Below, piece after piece: positions 1-6,681 of a stretch of DNA of 18,637 nt. The DNA is taken from positions 1-18,637 of the forward strand of contig JAHRVJ010000131.1 of assembly GCA_019090765.1 (NCBI GenBank), in the 5' to 3' direction. A program made the position numbers and the translations under genes. Below the pieces are notes generated by a model. The model was not told the origin of the DNA and did not search any database. It was given only the letters and a program-made list of their open reading frames with translations. This stretch comes from Ilumatobacteraceae bacterium. GTDB lineage: Bacteria; Actinomycetota; Acidimicrobiia; Acidimicrobiales; Ilumatobacteraceae. How positions within the stretch are numbered: position 1 is the first letter of the stretch; each line of letters begins with the position of its first letter.

Positions 1-209
1 CCGAGCAGACAATGTTTGCCGAGATCGACCCCGACGAAGCTGATCATCCGCGTGGCATGGACATCACCATCGTGACCACTGCAAAAAGCGACGACGCCGG
101 TATGGCGTTGCTCGATGCGTTTGGCTTCCCCTTCAAGAAGGGCATCGAAGCCGAGAACGCACCACGTAAGAAAAGGCGCCGCGGGCCGCAATACGGCGGC
201 CAGAGCTGA
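1..209 (+). CDS. rplE: 50S ribosomal protein L5, C-terminal part (5' end outside window)
   Basis: This is the last 68 or so codons of ribosomal protein L5, which binds 5S rRNA and the central protuberance of the large subunit. The reading frame is open from base 3 and enters from outside the window, so no start is seen. The visible part begins EQTMFAEIDPDE, which matches the conserved L5 stretch around the family's INEQ..FPEID motif, followed by GMDITIVTTA and a LLDAFGFPF segment typical of the L5 C-terminus. After that point a basic tail (KKRRRGPQYGGQS) extends beyond the usual family end. It lies 14 bases before rpsN, as expected in a spc operon. Confidence 0.93.
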   Translation, partial: EQTMFAEIDPDEADHPRGMDITIVTTAKSDDAGMALLDAFGFPFKKGIEAENAPRKKRRRGPQYGGQS

Positions 210-223
210 ACTGAGACGACGAC

Positions 224-409
224 ATGGCAAAAAAAGCACTCATCAACAAAGCCAACGCGAAGCCGAAGTTCAAGGTTCGTGGCTATACCCGCTGCCGTCG
301 CTGCGGCCGCGCCCGTTCGGTCTACCGCAAATTCGGGTTGTGCCGAGTTTGCCTGCGCGAGCTTGCGCACGCCGGCGAAATTCCTGGCCTGACGAAGTCG
401 AGCTGGTGA
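224..409 (+). CDS. rpsN: 30S ribosomal protein S14, zinc-binding type (S14Z)
   Basis: This 61-residue protein is the short, zinc-binding form of S14, a head protein of the small subunit. Four cysteines in two CxxC pairs (C24/C27 and C40/C43) form the zinc ribbon, and the surrounding CRRCGRARSVYRKFGLCRVC pattern is highly typical. The short length (61 rather than about 100 residues) together with the intact cysteines marks the C+ form, sometimes named rpsZ. It sits between rplE and rpsH, the standard spc-operon position. The stop overlaps the GAGGAG ribosome-binding site (408-413) of rpsH, which suggests coupled translation. Confidence 0.97.
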   Translation: MAKKALINKANAKPKFKVRGYTRCRRCGRARSVYRKFGLCRVCLRELAHAGEIPGLTKSSW

Positions 410-421
410 GGAGACAACATC

Positions 422-823
422 ATGATGACTGATCCCATCGCCGACATGCTGACTCGGGTTCGCAACGCGAACACGGCCAAGCACGACGAAGTGCGTATGC
501 CTTCGTCTAAGCAAAAGGTTGCGCTTGCCGCAGTTCTCCAGAAGGAGGGCTACATCGGTGAATTCGGAACCGGTCCTGCTCCTAGCGGAGTCGGCCAGCA
601 GCTGACCATCCAGATGAAGTACTCCGATGAGCGTGACCGCACGATCATGGGTTTGCGTCGCATCTCAACACCTGGCTTGCGCGTGTACAGCGGGGCGCAG
701 TCCGTGCCACGCGTGCTAGGTGGCCTTGGTGTTGCTGTCCTATCGACCTCGAACGGCTTGATGACCGATCGCGAAGCGCGCAAGCGCAACGTGGGCGGCG
801 AAGTCCTCTGTTACGTCTGGTGA
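422..823 (+). CDS. rpsH: 30S ribosomal protein S8
   Basis: S8 binds helix 21 of 16S rRNA early in assembly of the 30S platform, and in E. coli it is the translational repressor of the spc operon. The 133-residue product starts with MTDPIADMLTRVRNAN, the hallmark S8 N-terminus, and ends with EARKRNVGGEVLCYVW, the conserved C-terminal rRNA-binding segment. GAGGAG at 408-413 lies 8 bases before the ATG at 422. A second ATG follows directly at 425, so the true start could be one codon later. Whether S8 autoregulates here cannot be seen from the sequence. Confidence 0.97.
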   Translation: MMTDPIADMLTRVRNANTAKHDEVRMPSSKQKVALAAVLQKEGYIGEFGTGPAPSGVGQQLTIQMKYSDERDRTIMGLRRISTPGLRVYSGAQSVPRVLGGLGVAVLSTSNGLMTDREARKRNVGGEVLCYVW

Positions 824-850
824 TCAGGCGAGGAAGGAAGAGCTTTAATC

Positions 851-1393
851 ATGTCTCGAATCGGTAGTTCACCCATCACAATTCCGGCCGGAGTCGACAT
901 CAACGTCGCCGACGGTCACATTTCAGTGAAGGGCCCTAAGGGCACGCTTGAGCGTGTCATCCCCGGCAACATCACCATCAGTCAGGAAGGCGACACACTC
1001 ACGTGCGCTCGGCCCAATGACGAAAACAAGACCAAGGCGATGCACGGACTCACTCGGAGCCTCGTGAACAACATGGTTATTGGCGTCACCGAGGGCTTCA
1101 AGAAGGAGCTCGAAATCGTTGGCGTTGGTTACCGCGCCGAGGCCAAGGGCCCTAACGCGCTGCGTCTCAATCTTGGCTTCAGCCATTCGGTTGACGTCAA
1201 AGCACCCGACGGCATCGTTTTTGAGGTCCCTCAGCAAACTCAGGTGATCGTCACCGGAATCGACAAAGAAGTGGTCGGCCAGGTGGCCGCCAACATTCGT
1301 AGCATTCGCAAGCCCGAGCCTTACAAGGGCAAGGGCGTCCGGTACGCCGGCGAGCGAGTAGCACGCAAGGCCGGCAAGGCCGGAAAGAAGTAA
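851..1393 (+). CDS. rplF: 50S ribosomal protein L6
   Basis: L6 sits near the factor-binding site of the large subunit, close to the sarcin-ricin loop. The 180-residue product starts MSRIGSSPITIPAGV and contains the L6 signature PEPYKGKGVRY at about residues 155-165. The two tandem L6 folds correspond roughly to residues 1-82 and 83-180. The C-terminus ends in a lysine-rich run (ARKAGKAGKK). A purine-rich stretch (GAGGAAGGAAGAG) upstream supplies the ribosome-binding site. Length and position between rpsH and rplR are standard. Confidence 0.97.
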   Translation: MSRIGSSPITIPAGVDINVADGHISVKGPKGTLERVIPGNITISQEGDTLTCARPNDENKTKAMHGLTRSLVNNMVIGVTEGFKKELEIVGVGYRAEAKGPNALRLNLGFSHSVDVKAPDGIVFEVPQQTQVIVTGIDKEVVGQVAANIRSIRKPEPYKGKGVRYAGERVARKAGKAGKK

Positions 1394-1404
1394 CGGAGCG
1401 TCTG

Positions 1405-1773
1405 ATGACCAAGATCGCCCAAGCACGTCGAAATGGCCGCATTCGCCGCCATCGCCGCGTCCGCAAGAAGATTCATGGCACCGCAGTTCGGCCTCGTTTG
1501 GCCGTATTCCGGTCGAACAGGCACCTCTCGGTTCAGGTCATCGACGACGATGCCGGAACCACCCTCGCAGCGGCATCAACCCACGAAGCCGACCTGCGAA
1601 CAGCGGGCAGCGGCGCAAGCGTCGAAGCCGCAACCCGTATTGGCAAACTGGTCGCCGAGCGGTCCAAGGCCGCTGGTATCGACCAGGTCGTATTTGACCG
1701 TGGTGGCTTTGCCTACCACGGGCGAATCGCCGCCGTAGCGTCCGCAGCTCGTGAAGCAGGTCTGGAGTTCTAA
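1405..1773 (+). CDS. rplR: 50S ribosomal protein L18
   Basis: L18 binds 5S rRNA together with L5 and helps dock it on the 50S subunit. The 122-residue product has the expected very basic N-terminus (RRNGRIRRHRRVRKKIHGT), then RPRLAVFRSNRHLSVQVIDD, and the C-terminal FDRGGFAYHGRIAAVASAAREAGLEF, which is the strongly conserved L18 ending. Its TAA stop shares its last base with the ATG of rpsE (TAATG at 1771-1775), implying tight translational coupling. Nothing about it is unusual. Confidence 0.97.
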   Translation: MTKIAQARRNGRIRRHRRVRKKIHGTAVRPRLAVFRSNRHLSVQVIDDDAGTTLAAASTHEADLRTAGSGASVEAATRIGKLVAERSKAAGIDQVVFDRGGFAYHGRIAAVASAAREAGLEF

Positions 1774-2408
1774 TGGCATTTCCAAGTAACAACTCACGTG
1801 ACGGTCGCGGTCGTGACAACCGCGACGGTGACGATGGCGGTTTGCGCGAATCTCGGGTAGTCACGATCAATCGTGTTGCCAAGGTCGTCAAGGGCGGTCG
1901 ACGTTTCTCGTTCACCGCGCTCGTGGTGATCGGCGACGGCAACGGTCGTGTTGGCCTCGGCTACGGCAAGGCCAAAGAAGTACCGCTAGCTATTCAAAAG
2001 GGCACAGAGGAAGCTAAGCGCAACCTCTTTACGGTCCCGATGGCTGGCAGCACCATCATCCACCCGGTGCTCGGCACCACAGGTGGTGGCAAAGTAATGA
2101 TCAAACCAGCTGCCGCTGGTACTGGTGTTATCGCTGGTGGTGCCGCTCGCATCATTCTCGAAGAAGCAGGCGTCCACGACGTACTCTGCAAGTCGCTCGG
2201 TTCGGCCAACCACATCAACGTTGCTCGGGCAACCGTGGCGGGCCTCAAGTCGCTGCAGCGGCCTGACCAGATCGCCGCGCGCCGTGGCATTGCCGCTGAA
2301 GAGTTCGTTCCGAAGGGGCTACTCAAGGCCTACAACGAAACTCAGAAGATCCGCTCGGGCGATACTTCCGGCACACCTGAGGCCGTGTCTACAGGGAGTA
2401 CTCCATGA
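1773..2408 (+). CDS. rpsE: 30S ribosomal protein S5
   Basis: S5 lies at the mRNA entry side of the 30S subunit and contributes to decoding accuracy. The 211-residue protein has a variable charged N-terminal tail (about 25 residues rich in Arg, Asp and Gly), then the double-stranded RNA-binding-like domain (RVAKVVKGGRRFSFTALVV...GYGKAKEVP), and the C-terminal S5 domain (KPAAAGTGVIAGGAAR, then KSLGSANHINVARAT). The last 20 or so residues form a Ser/Thr-rich tail. A TGGAG at about 1763-1767 precedes the ATG by 5 bases. It overlaps rplR by one base and rpmD by four (ATGA). Confidence 0.97.
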   Translation: MAFPSNNSRDGRGRDNRDGDDGGLRESRVVTINRVAKVVKGGRRFSFTALVVIGDGNGRVGLGYGKAKEVPLAIQKGTEEAKRNLFTVPMAGSTIIHPVLGTTGGGKVMIKPAAAGTGVIAGGAARIILEEAGVHDVLCKSLGSANHINVARATVAGLKSLQRPDQIAARRGIAAEEFVPKGLLKAYNETQKIRSGDTSGTPEAVSTGSTP

Positions 2409-2614
2409 GCGACGCTTCAATTACCGTAACGCAGATCAGGTCGTCGATTGGCACCAAGCCCAAACACCGCGGCACGCTCCGCGCGCTCGGGCTCGGCAAG
2501 ATCGGCTCGACAAATACACTGCCTGATCGTCCAGAGATTCGTGGCATGATTGCCCGGGTCCCTCACCTGATCACCGTCTCCGACGGCGCAGTCTCCGATT
2601 CGAAAGGGAGCTGA
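2405..2614 (+). CDS. rpmD: 50S ribosomal protein L30
   Basis: L30 is a small, non-universal protein of the large subunit. The 69-residue product shows the family core: ITVTQIRSSIGTKPKHRGTL, then ALGLGKIGSTNTLPDRPEIRGMIARVPHLI. Most bacterial L30 proteins have about 60 residues; here a short Ser/Asp-rich tail (VSDGAVSDSKGS) follows the core. GGGAG at 2394-2398 is 6 bases before the ATG, and the start overlaps the rpsE stop. The position between rpsE and rplO is canonical. Confidence 0.96.
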   Translation: MSDASITVTQIRSSIGTKPKHRGTLRALGLGKIGSTNTLPDRPEIRGMIARVPHLITVSDGAVSDSKGS

Positions 2615-2616
2615 CC

Positions 2617-3129
2617 ATGAAGGTTCATGAGCTCGCGCCGTCACCCGGCGCCAAGAAGGCCGGCAAGCGCGTCGGTCGCGGTACCGGCGGCAAGGGCGGT
2701 AAAACTGCCGGTCGCGGCACCAAGGGCCAGCGTGCCCGTAACACGGTTGCTCGCGGCTTCGAAGGCGGCCAGATGCCCCTCAAGCAACGAGTGCCAAAAC
2801 TGCGCGGCTTCAACAACCCGTTCCGCGTCGAGTACCAGGCAGTCAACCTGCACACTCTCAGCGATCTGGTGGAAGTGCTTGGCGATTCGACCGTGACACC
2901 GGAAATCCTCGTTGCGCACGGCGTTGTGCGTAAAGATGCTTTCGTGAAGGTGCTCGCACGAGGTGAAATTTCGACCAAGGTCGATCTCCATGTGCACGGG
3001 ATCTCCAAGTCTGCTGAATCCGCGATTACTGCTGCAGGCGGTACGGTCACTCTGATCCAGCTTCCGTTTATGGAAGAGGGCAAGGCTGGTCGTCCCGCTG
3101 TGAAGGGCAACCAGTTCGCCAACCGCTGA
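2617..3129 (+). CDS. rplO: 50S ribosomal protein L15
   Basis: L15 is a late-assembly protein of the large subunit whose long basic extension penetrates 23S rRNA. The 170-residue product starts MKVHELAPSPGAKK and has the glycine- and lysine-rich N-terminal extension (GRGTGGKGGKTAGRGTKGQ) followed by GFEGGQMPLKQRVPKLRGF, the family hallmark. The C-terminal globular part contains KSAESAITAAGGTVTLI, matching the usual ending. AAAGGGAG (about 2603-2610) lies 6 bases before the ATG. It directly precedes secY, as in nearly all bacteria. Confidence 0.97.
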   Translation: MKVHELAPSPGAKKAGKRVGRGTGGKGGKTAGRGTKGQRARNTVARGFEGGQMPLKQRVPKLRGFNNPFRVEYQAVNLHTLSDLVEVLGDSTVTPEILVAHGVVRKDAFVKVLARGEISTKVDLHVHGISKSAESAITAAGGTVTLIQLPFMEEGKAGRPAVKGNQFANR

Positions 3130-3165
3130 TCCATCAGCATTGCCAACCCCCCAACGCGCAGTATC

Positions 3166-3172
3166 AAAGGAG
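3166..3172 (+). promoter_or_regulatory. Shine-Dalgarno site that fixes the GTG start of secY
   Basis: AAAGGAG lies 8 bases before the GTG at 3181. It is the only strong ribosome-binding site in the 51-base rplO-secY gap and supports the GTG start. Confidence 0.75.
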
Positions 3173-3180
3173 CCGCCAGA

Positions 3181-4503
3181 GTGATTTCGAGTTTGGCGAA
3201 CATCTTCAAGGTCCATGACCTTCGAAACAAGATCTTGTTCGTCGTCGCGATGGTCGTGGTGTACCGCCTTGGGGTCGCGATCCGCGTCCCAGGTGTCGAC
3301 CCGATCGCGATTGAACAGCTTCGCGAGTCCGCTGGCGACCAGGGCGCCCTCGGGTTCTTGAACCTCTTCTCCGGCGGCGCATTCGAAAGCTTCTCAATCT
3401 TTGCGTTGGGCATCATGCCCTACATCACCGCGAGCATCATCATGCAGGTGCTCGGAGTTGTAATCCCCAAACTTGAGGAATTGCAGCAAGAGGGCGCGGT
3501 TGGTCAGCGAAAGATCACTCAGTACACGCGTTACGTAACGATTGGCCTGGCCACGCTGCAGGCCACCGGACTGGTGTTCATCTTTGGTACTGGCCGTGGT
3601 ACGGCGTTCTTCTCTGCAGCCAGCGCTGCACCAACGGTGCCGCTCTTGCCCGACGGTGTGTGGCCGAGGGGATATCTAATCATTCCCACACTCGTAGCTG
3701 GTACGGCGGTATTGATGTGGATTGCTGAGCTGATCTCTCAGCGCGGTATCGGCAACGGCATGTCGATGATCATCTTTGCGTCAGTGGTCGCTTCCCTGCC
3801 AGCAGGGTTCTGGGGGATTCTCCAGCTCAACAAGGTGTTCTGGTTTGTGGCCATGGTGCTGCTGACGTTAGGCATCATCGTTGCTGTCGTCTACGTCGAA
3901 CTTGGCCAACGTCGCATCCCTGTGCAATTTGCGAAACGTGTTGTCGGCCGCAAGATGATGGGCGGGCAGAACACCTATATCCCTCTGAAGGTCAACCAGT
4001 CGGGTGTTATCCCGATTATCTTTGCGAGCTCCATTCTGTTGCTCCCGGTGATCATGTCGCAGTTCCTCGGCTCCGGTGAAGGCTGGCGAGGCGAAATCGC
4101 CAGTTTCGTTGACGAGTACATCGTTAACCCGCAGAACTTCGTATACATCACGCTGTTCGCGCTGATGATCATCGCCTTTGCCTACTTCTACAACTCGATT
4201 GCGTTTGATCCTGTGCGCCAGGCCGATCAGCTTCGCCGCCAGGGTGGCTTCATTCCCGGTGTTCGTCCCGGTCCGCAAACTGAGCGGTACTTGGGTAAAG
4301 CAGTCAACCGGATCACGCTCCCCGGAGCGGTCTTCATTGCGATCATTGCGATCTTGCCGTACATCTTGTTGATCATGGCCGGCGTTAACTCGTTCGGATT
4401 CGCCGGTACCAGCGTGCTGATCTCTGTCGGTGTGGCTCTCGAACTGATGCGTCAGATCGACAGCCAGCTCACGCTGCGTAACTACGAGGGCTTCCTGAAG
4501 TAG
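3181..4503 (+). CDS. secY: Preprotein translocase subunit SecY
   Basis: SecY is the channel of the SecYEG translocon in the cytoplasmic membrane, through which most exported proteins pass, including the two lipoproteins encoded downstream. The 440-residue product has ten hydrophobic segments. Family motifs seen: the plug and TM2 region (LNLFSGGAFESFSIFALG, about 60-77), ISQRGIGNGMS (185-195), QSGVIPIIFASSILLLP (273-289), and the cytoplasmic FIPGVRPGPQT loop (357-367), which contributes to SecA and ribosome binding. It ends RNYEGFLK. Translation starts at GTG 3181, backed by AAAGGAG at 3166-3172. adk follows after 7 bases, the usual actinobacterial arrangement. Confidence 0.97.
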   Translation: MISSLANIFKVHDLRNKILFVVAMVVVYRLGVAIRVPGVDPIAIEQLRESAGDQGALGFLNLFSGGAFESFSIFALGIMPYITASIIMQVLGVVIPKLEELQQEGAVGQRKITQYTRYVTIGLATLQATGLVFIFGTGRGTAFFSAASAAPTVPLLPDGVWPRGYLIIPTLVAGTAVLMWIAELISQRGIGNGMSMIIFASVVASLPAGFWGILQLNKVFWFVAMVLLTLGIIVAVVYVELGQRRIPVQFAKRVVGRKMMGGQNTYIPLKVNQSGVIPIIFASSILLLPVIMSQFLGSGEGWRGEIASFVDEYIVNPQNFVYITLFALMIIAFAYFYNSIAFDPVRQADQLRRQGGFIPGVRPGPQTERYLGKAVNRITLPGAVFIAIIAILPYILLIMAGVNSFGFAGTSVLISVGVALELMRQIDSQLTLRNYEGFLK

Positions 4504-4510
4504 GTCAGCG

Positions 4511-5170
4511 GTGATCCCCGGCGCCCGCCTCATTATTCTCGGGCGACAGGGTGCCGGCAAAGGTACGCAATGCGTGCGACTGTCTCGGCACTATGTCGTA
4601 CCGCACATCTCCACTGGCGACATGCTGCGCGCGGCGAGCCGCGAAGGTACTGAGCTTGGCCTGCTGGCGAAGAAGATTATGGACGATGGTGGTCTTGTCG
4701 GAGACGACATCATGATCGGCCTGGTCGCGGAGCGTTTGTCAGCTGATGACGCCAAGACGCGCGGCTATATTCTTGATGGCTTCCCGCGGACGATCGAGCA
4801 GGCCGATGCCCTCGATGCGATCGTTGAGGAGCGCCCGATTGATGTTGTGCTCGATCTCAATGTGCCGCGGGAGATCGTGTTGGAGCGGATCTCCGCACGT
4901 CGCGTTTGTTGTGATTGCGGCACCAACTACACAGCTTCGGGCAATGATCCCGATCCGTGGATTTGTGATGTCTGTGGTGGCGATGTGATGCAGCGTGAGG
5001 ACGACACCCCCGAGTCGGTTAACCGGAGGTTGGACCTCTACGAAGAGCAAACATTCCCATTGATAAAGCACTACGGCGACCAGAATCGGCTTGTAGTGAT
5101 CAACGGCATCGGGCATCCTGGCGCCGTGTTTGACCGGATGGTCAGAGCGGTTGACGGCAACCGCAACTGA
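4511..5170 (+). CDS. adk: Adenylate kinase, zinc-LID type
   Basis: Adenylate kinase interconverts ATP + AMP and 2 ADP in the cytoplasm. The 219-residue protein has a P-loop GRQGAGKGTQ at residues 11-20, the AMP-binding HISTGDMLR (32-40), and the DGFPRT motif (89-94). Its LID is the long form with four cysteines arranged CxxC...CxxC (C133/C136 and C152/C155), expected to bind zinc. This differs from the short, zinc-free LID found in many actinobacteria such as mycobacteria. In the P-loop, Arg-Gln replaces the usual Pro-Pro or Ala-Pro after the first Gly; the GxxGxGK pattern itself is kept. Start is GTG at 4511, 7 bases after secY. No map gene follows. Confidence 0.95.
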   Translation: MIPGARLIILGRQGAGKGTQCVRLSRHYVVPHISTGDMLRAASREGTELGLLAKKIMDDGGLVGDDIMIGLVAERLSADDAKTRGYILDGFPRTIEQADALDAIVEERPIDVVLDLNVPREIVLERISARRVCCDCGTNYTASGNDPDPWICDVCGGDVMQREDDTPESVNRRLDLYEEQTFPLIKHYGDQNRLVVINGIGHPGAVFDRMVRAVDGNRN

Positions 5171-5176
5171 CAGTTA

Positions 5177-5194
5177 AGAGCACTGCCGTGCTCT
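5177..5194. terminator. Hairpin between convergent genes, possible transcription end
   Basis: A perfect 7-bp inverted repeat (AGAGCAC, TGCC loop, GTGCTCT) sits in the 26-base gap between the adk stop and the stop of the minus-strand lipoprotein gene. The location between converging genes suits a bidirectional terminator. Neither side has a clear U-tract, so classical intrinsic termination is uncertain. Confidence 0.45.
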
Positions 5195-5196
5195 GC

Positions 5197-6606
5197 TCAG
5201 GACAAGATGATGCTGTTCTGGTCGATCGAGGAGACGAAGGTCCTGGTGGCAGGGTCGACTTGATCGATAAAGCCGACGCCGCTCCTCGATTCGAGGTCGT
5301 CTTCACCGACGGTGACCACCCATTGGGTGACATCGAGCCAGATCGAATCCGGATCGGAAGAGATTAGCGTCGCTGAGGTTTCGTCGACTCCATCGTCTTT
5401 GGGGACCGCAACCAGGGTTAGTTCGCCCGTTGCCGGATCGAGCACCCGAAGGGGGGCATCGTCGCGGCTGTCCATGATCCAGAGTTCGCCATCCAGATAG
5501 CGCAGGTCCGCTTGGGAAAGTGATGAGACAGTGCCGGAGAAGCCGTCCTCGCCTGCTTCGAAGGTGACCGATTCGGGCCCGAATGGCCACACGTTGACCA
5601 CAGAGTTGGTCGTGAGGTCGAATTCGGCGATGCCGCCAACCGAGACAGCGACGGAGGTGTCACCGGACTGGTATGCGGTGTTGCGTTGGAACACCCACCA
5701 GAGACTCCCATCTCCTTCCACCATGGTGTTATCGGAAACGGGTGTCTCTATGAAATCGACCAGTTGCTGAGCGCTGTCTGAGGGTAGTGGAGCCCCATCT
5801 TCGGTGGTCGCGAAGTCGTTGAACTCGCTGGCGGTGATCAGGTTGCTGAGTACGAGCGAGTCATCGAAGCTGCACCAATCGGCCAATGGTTCGACCTCAC
5901 CGTTAGCCGGATCCACCACGGAGGGCCAACCAGCGGTTACCCCAATAATTCTGCCGTCTGATGCGACAATCGGGTCGCGGAAATCCCCAGAGCAGGTCCC
6001 GCTGTCGTTGGTGAGGTCGTACTCGCTCGCGGTGAACTCGGTGCCCGCAGCACCCGATTCGGAGTCGAAACTCATGTAGGCGGAGCCCGCCGATTCAGCG
6101 AATTTCGAGCGCTCAACCCAGATGTTCGTTTCGTCTCCGCCAATCAGCGCATACTCGTTGAGGTCTTGGGAATCGTCGGTCTCGCGGTCGGTACCTATCT
6201 GGACAAGCTCGCTGCCTTCGCCTGAGGCCAGGTCGACCTTTCCGAGCCCGATGTTATTGGAAAACGACTGCCCCTCAATGGTGGTGCGAGTCATGGTGTA
6301 AACGGCGTCGCCGACGAGCACCGGCTGATTCTCGCGGTCGACAAACCCGACTCCGGGCATCTTGAGAGCGGTGACTGCATCGGTCGCACGATCGATTGCG
6401 AACAGCCCGAGTTCGGGGGAAAGGAGCGAGATGACGGCGCCGTTGATCGCGCCTCCTCCGGTGGATTCTACGCCTTCGGGGATGCTGTTGGCTGAACTGC
6501 CTGTTGTGCCGTCAGCTGATGTGCTGCTGCCATCGTCGCTGCTGCCCCCACAAGAGGCGATCGCGACTACCGCGAGCGAAAGTGTGACAGCTGATCGGAT
6601 GCGCAT
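5197..6606 (-). CDS. Predicted secreted lipoprotein, beta-propeller-like, function unknown
   Basis: I do not recognise a named family. The 469-residue product begins with a typical lipoprotein signal: Arg-rich n-region (MRIR), hydrophobic stretch, and lipobox IASC with the acceptor Cys at residue 19, so it is probably anchored on the outer face of the membrane. A low-complexity Ser/Gly/Asp/Thr linker follows (about 20-45). The rest is acidic and shows recurring short beta-strand patterns ending in phrases such as LFAIDRATDAV, IAEFDLTTNSV, RVLDPATGELT and IDQVDPATRTF. These resemble the blades of a beta-propeller, in which each blade reports a value tied to a 'DxxTg' turn. No catalytic motif is evident. 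It lies 61 bases downstream of the M23 peptidase gene on the same strand, suggesting shared expression, and converges on adk. A substrate-binding or envelope-scaffold role is only a guess. Confidence 0.85.
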   Translation of the reverse strand: MRIRSAVTLSLAVVAIASCGGSSDDGSSTSADGTTGSSANSIPEGVESTGGGAINGAVISLLSPELGLFAIDRATDAVTALKMPGVGFVDRENQPVLVGDAVYTMTRTTIEGQSFSNNIGLGKVDLASGEGSELVQIGTDRETDDSQDLNEYALIGGDETNIWVERSKFAESAGSAYMSFDSESGAAGTEFTASEYDLTNDSGTCSGDFRDPIVASDGRIIGVTAGWPSVVDPANGEVEPLADWCSFDDSLVLSNLITASEFNDFATTEDGAPLPSDSAQQLVDFIETPVSDNTMVEGDGSLWWVFQRNTAYQSGDTSVAVSVGGIAEFDLTTNSVVNVWPFGPESVTFEAGEDGFSGTVSSLSQADLRYLDGELWIMDSRDDAPLRVLDPATGELTLVAVPKDDGVDETSATLISSDPDSIWLDVTQWVVTVGEDDLESRSGVGFIDQVDPATRTFVSSIDQNSIILS

Positions 6607-6612
6607 GGATTC

Positions 6613-6618
6613 AATCTA
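6613..6618 (-). promoter_or_regulatory. Possible -10 element for leaderless start of the propeller lipoprotein gene
   Basis: On the minus strand TAGATT (TANNNT pattern) ends six bases before the ATG at 6606. That is the spacing expected if transcription starts at the A of the ATG. No Shine-Dalgarno sequence lies near this ATG, in keeping with a leaderless message. I see no convincing -35 element. Confidence 0.3.
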
Positions 6619-6657
6619 TGCCGGAAGGTTGCTCCAGAGCAGCTCCCCTTCCCTGCA

Positions 6658-6681
6658 CCAGCACTTATTACTCGGTGCTGG
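6658..6681 (-). terminator. Hairpin spanning the M23 gene stop codon, weak terminator or processing site
   Basis: CCAGCAC and GTGCTGG form a perfect 7-bp stem with a 10-base loop that contains the tandem TAA TAA stop of the M23 gene. There is no T-tract, so it may only weaken read-through into the lipoprotein gene downstream or mark a processing site. Confidence 0.3.

Noticed and set aside
44..514. 156-codon minus-strand open frame opposite rplE, rpsN and rpsH
   Set aside because: It crosses three certain plus-strand ribosomal genes and is a coding shadow.
2625..3416. 263-codon minus-strand open frame opposite rplO and the start of secY
   Set aside because: It is antisense to two certain genes, rich in Arg/Pro/Ser/Thr as expected for a shadow frame, and resembles no protein family.
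3868..4560. 230-codon minus-strand open frame opposite secY
   Set aside because: It mirrors the coding bias of secY, is rich in Asp/Arg/Asn/Gln without domain motifs, and would overlap adk.
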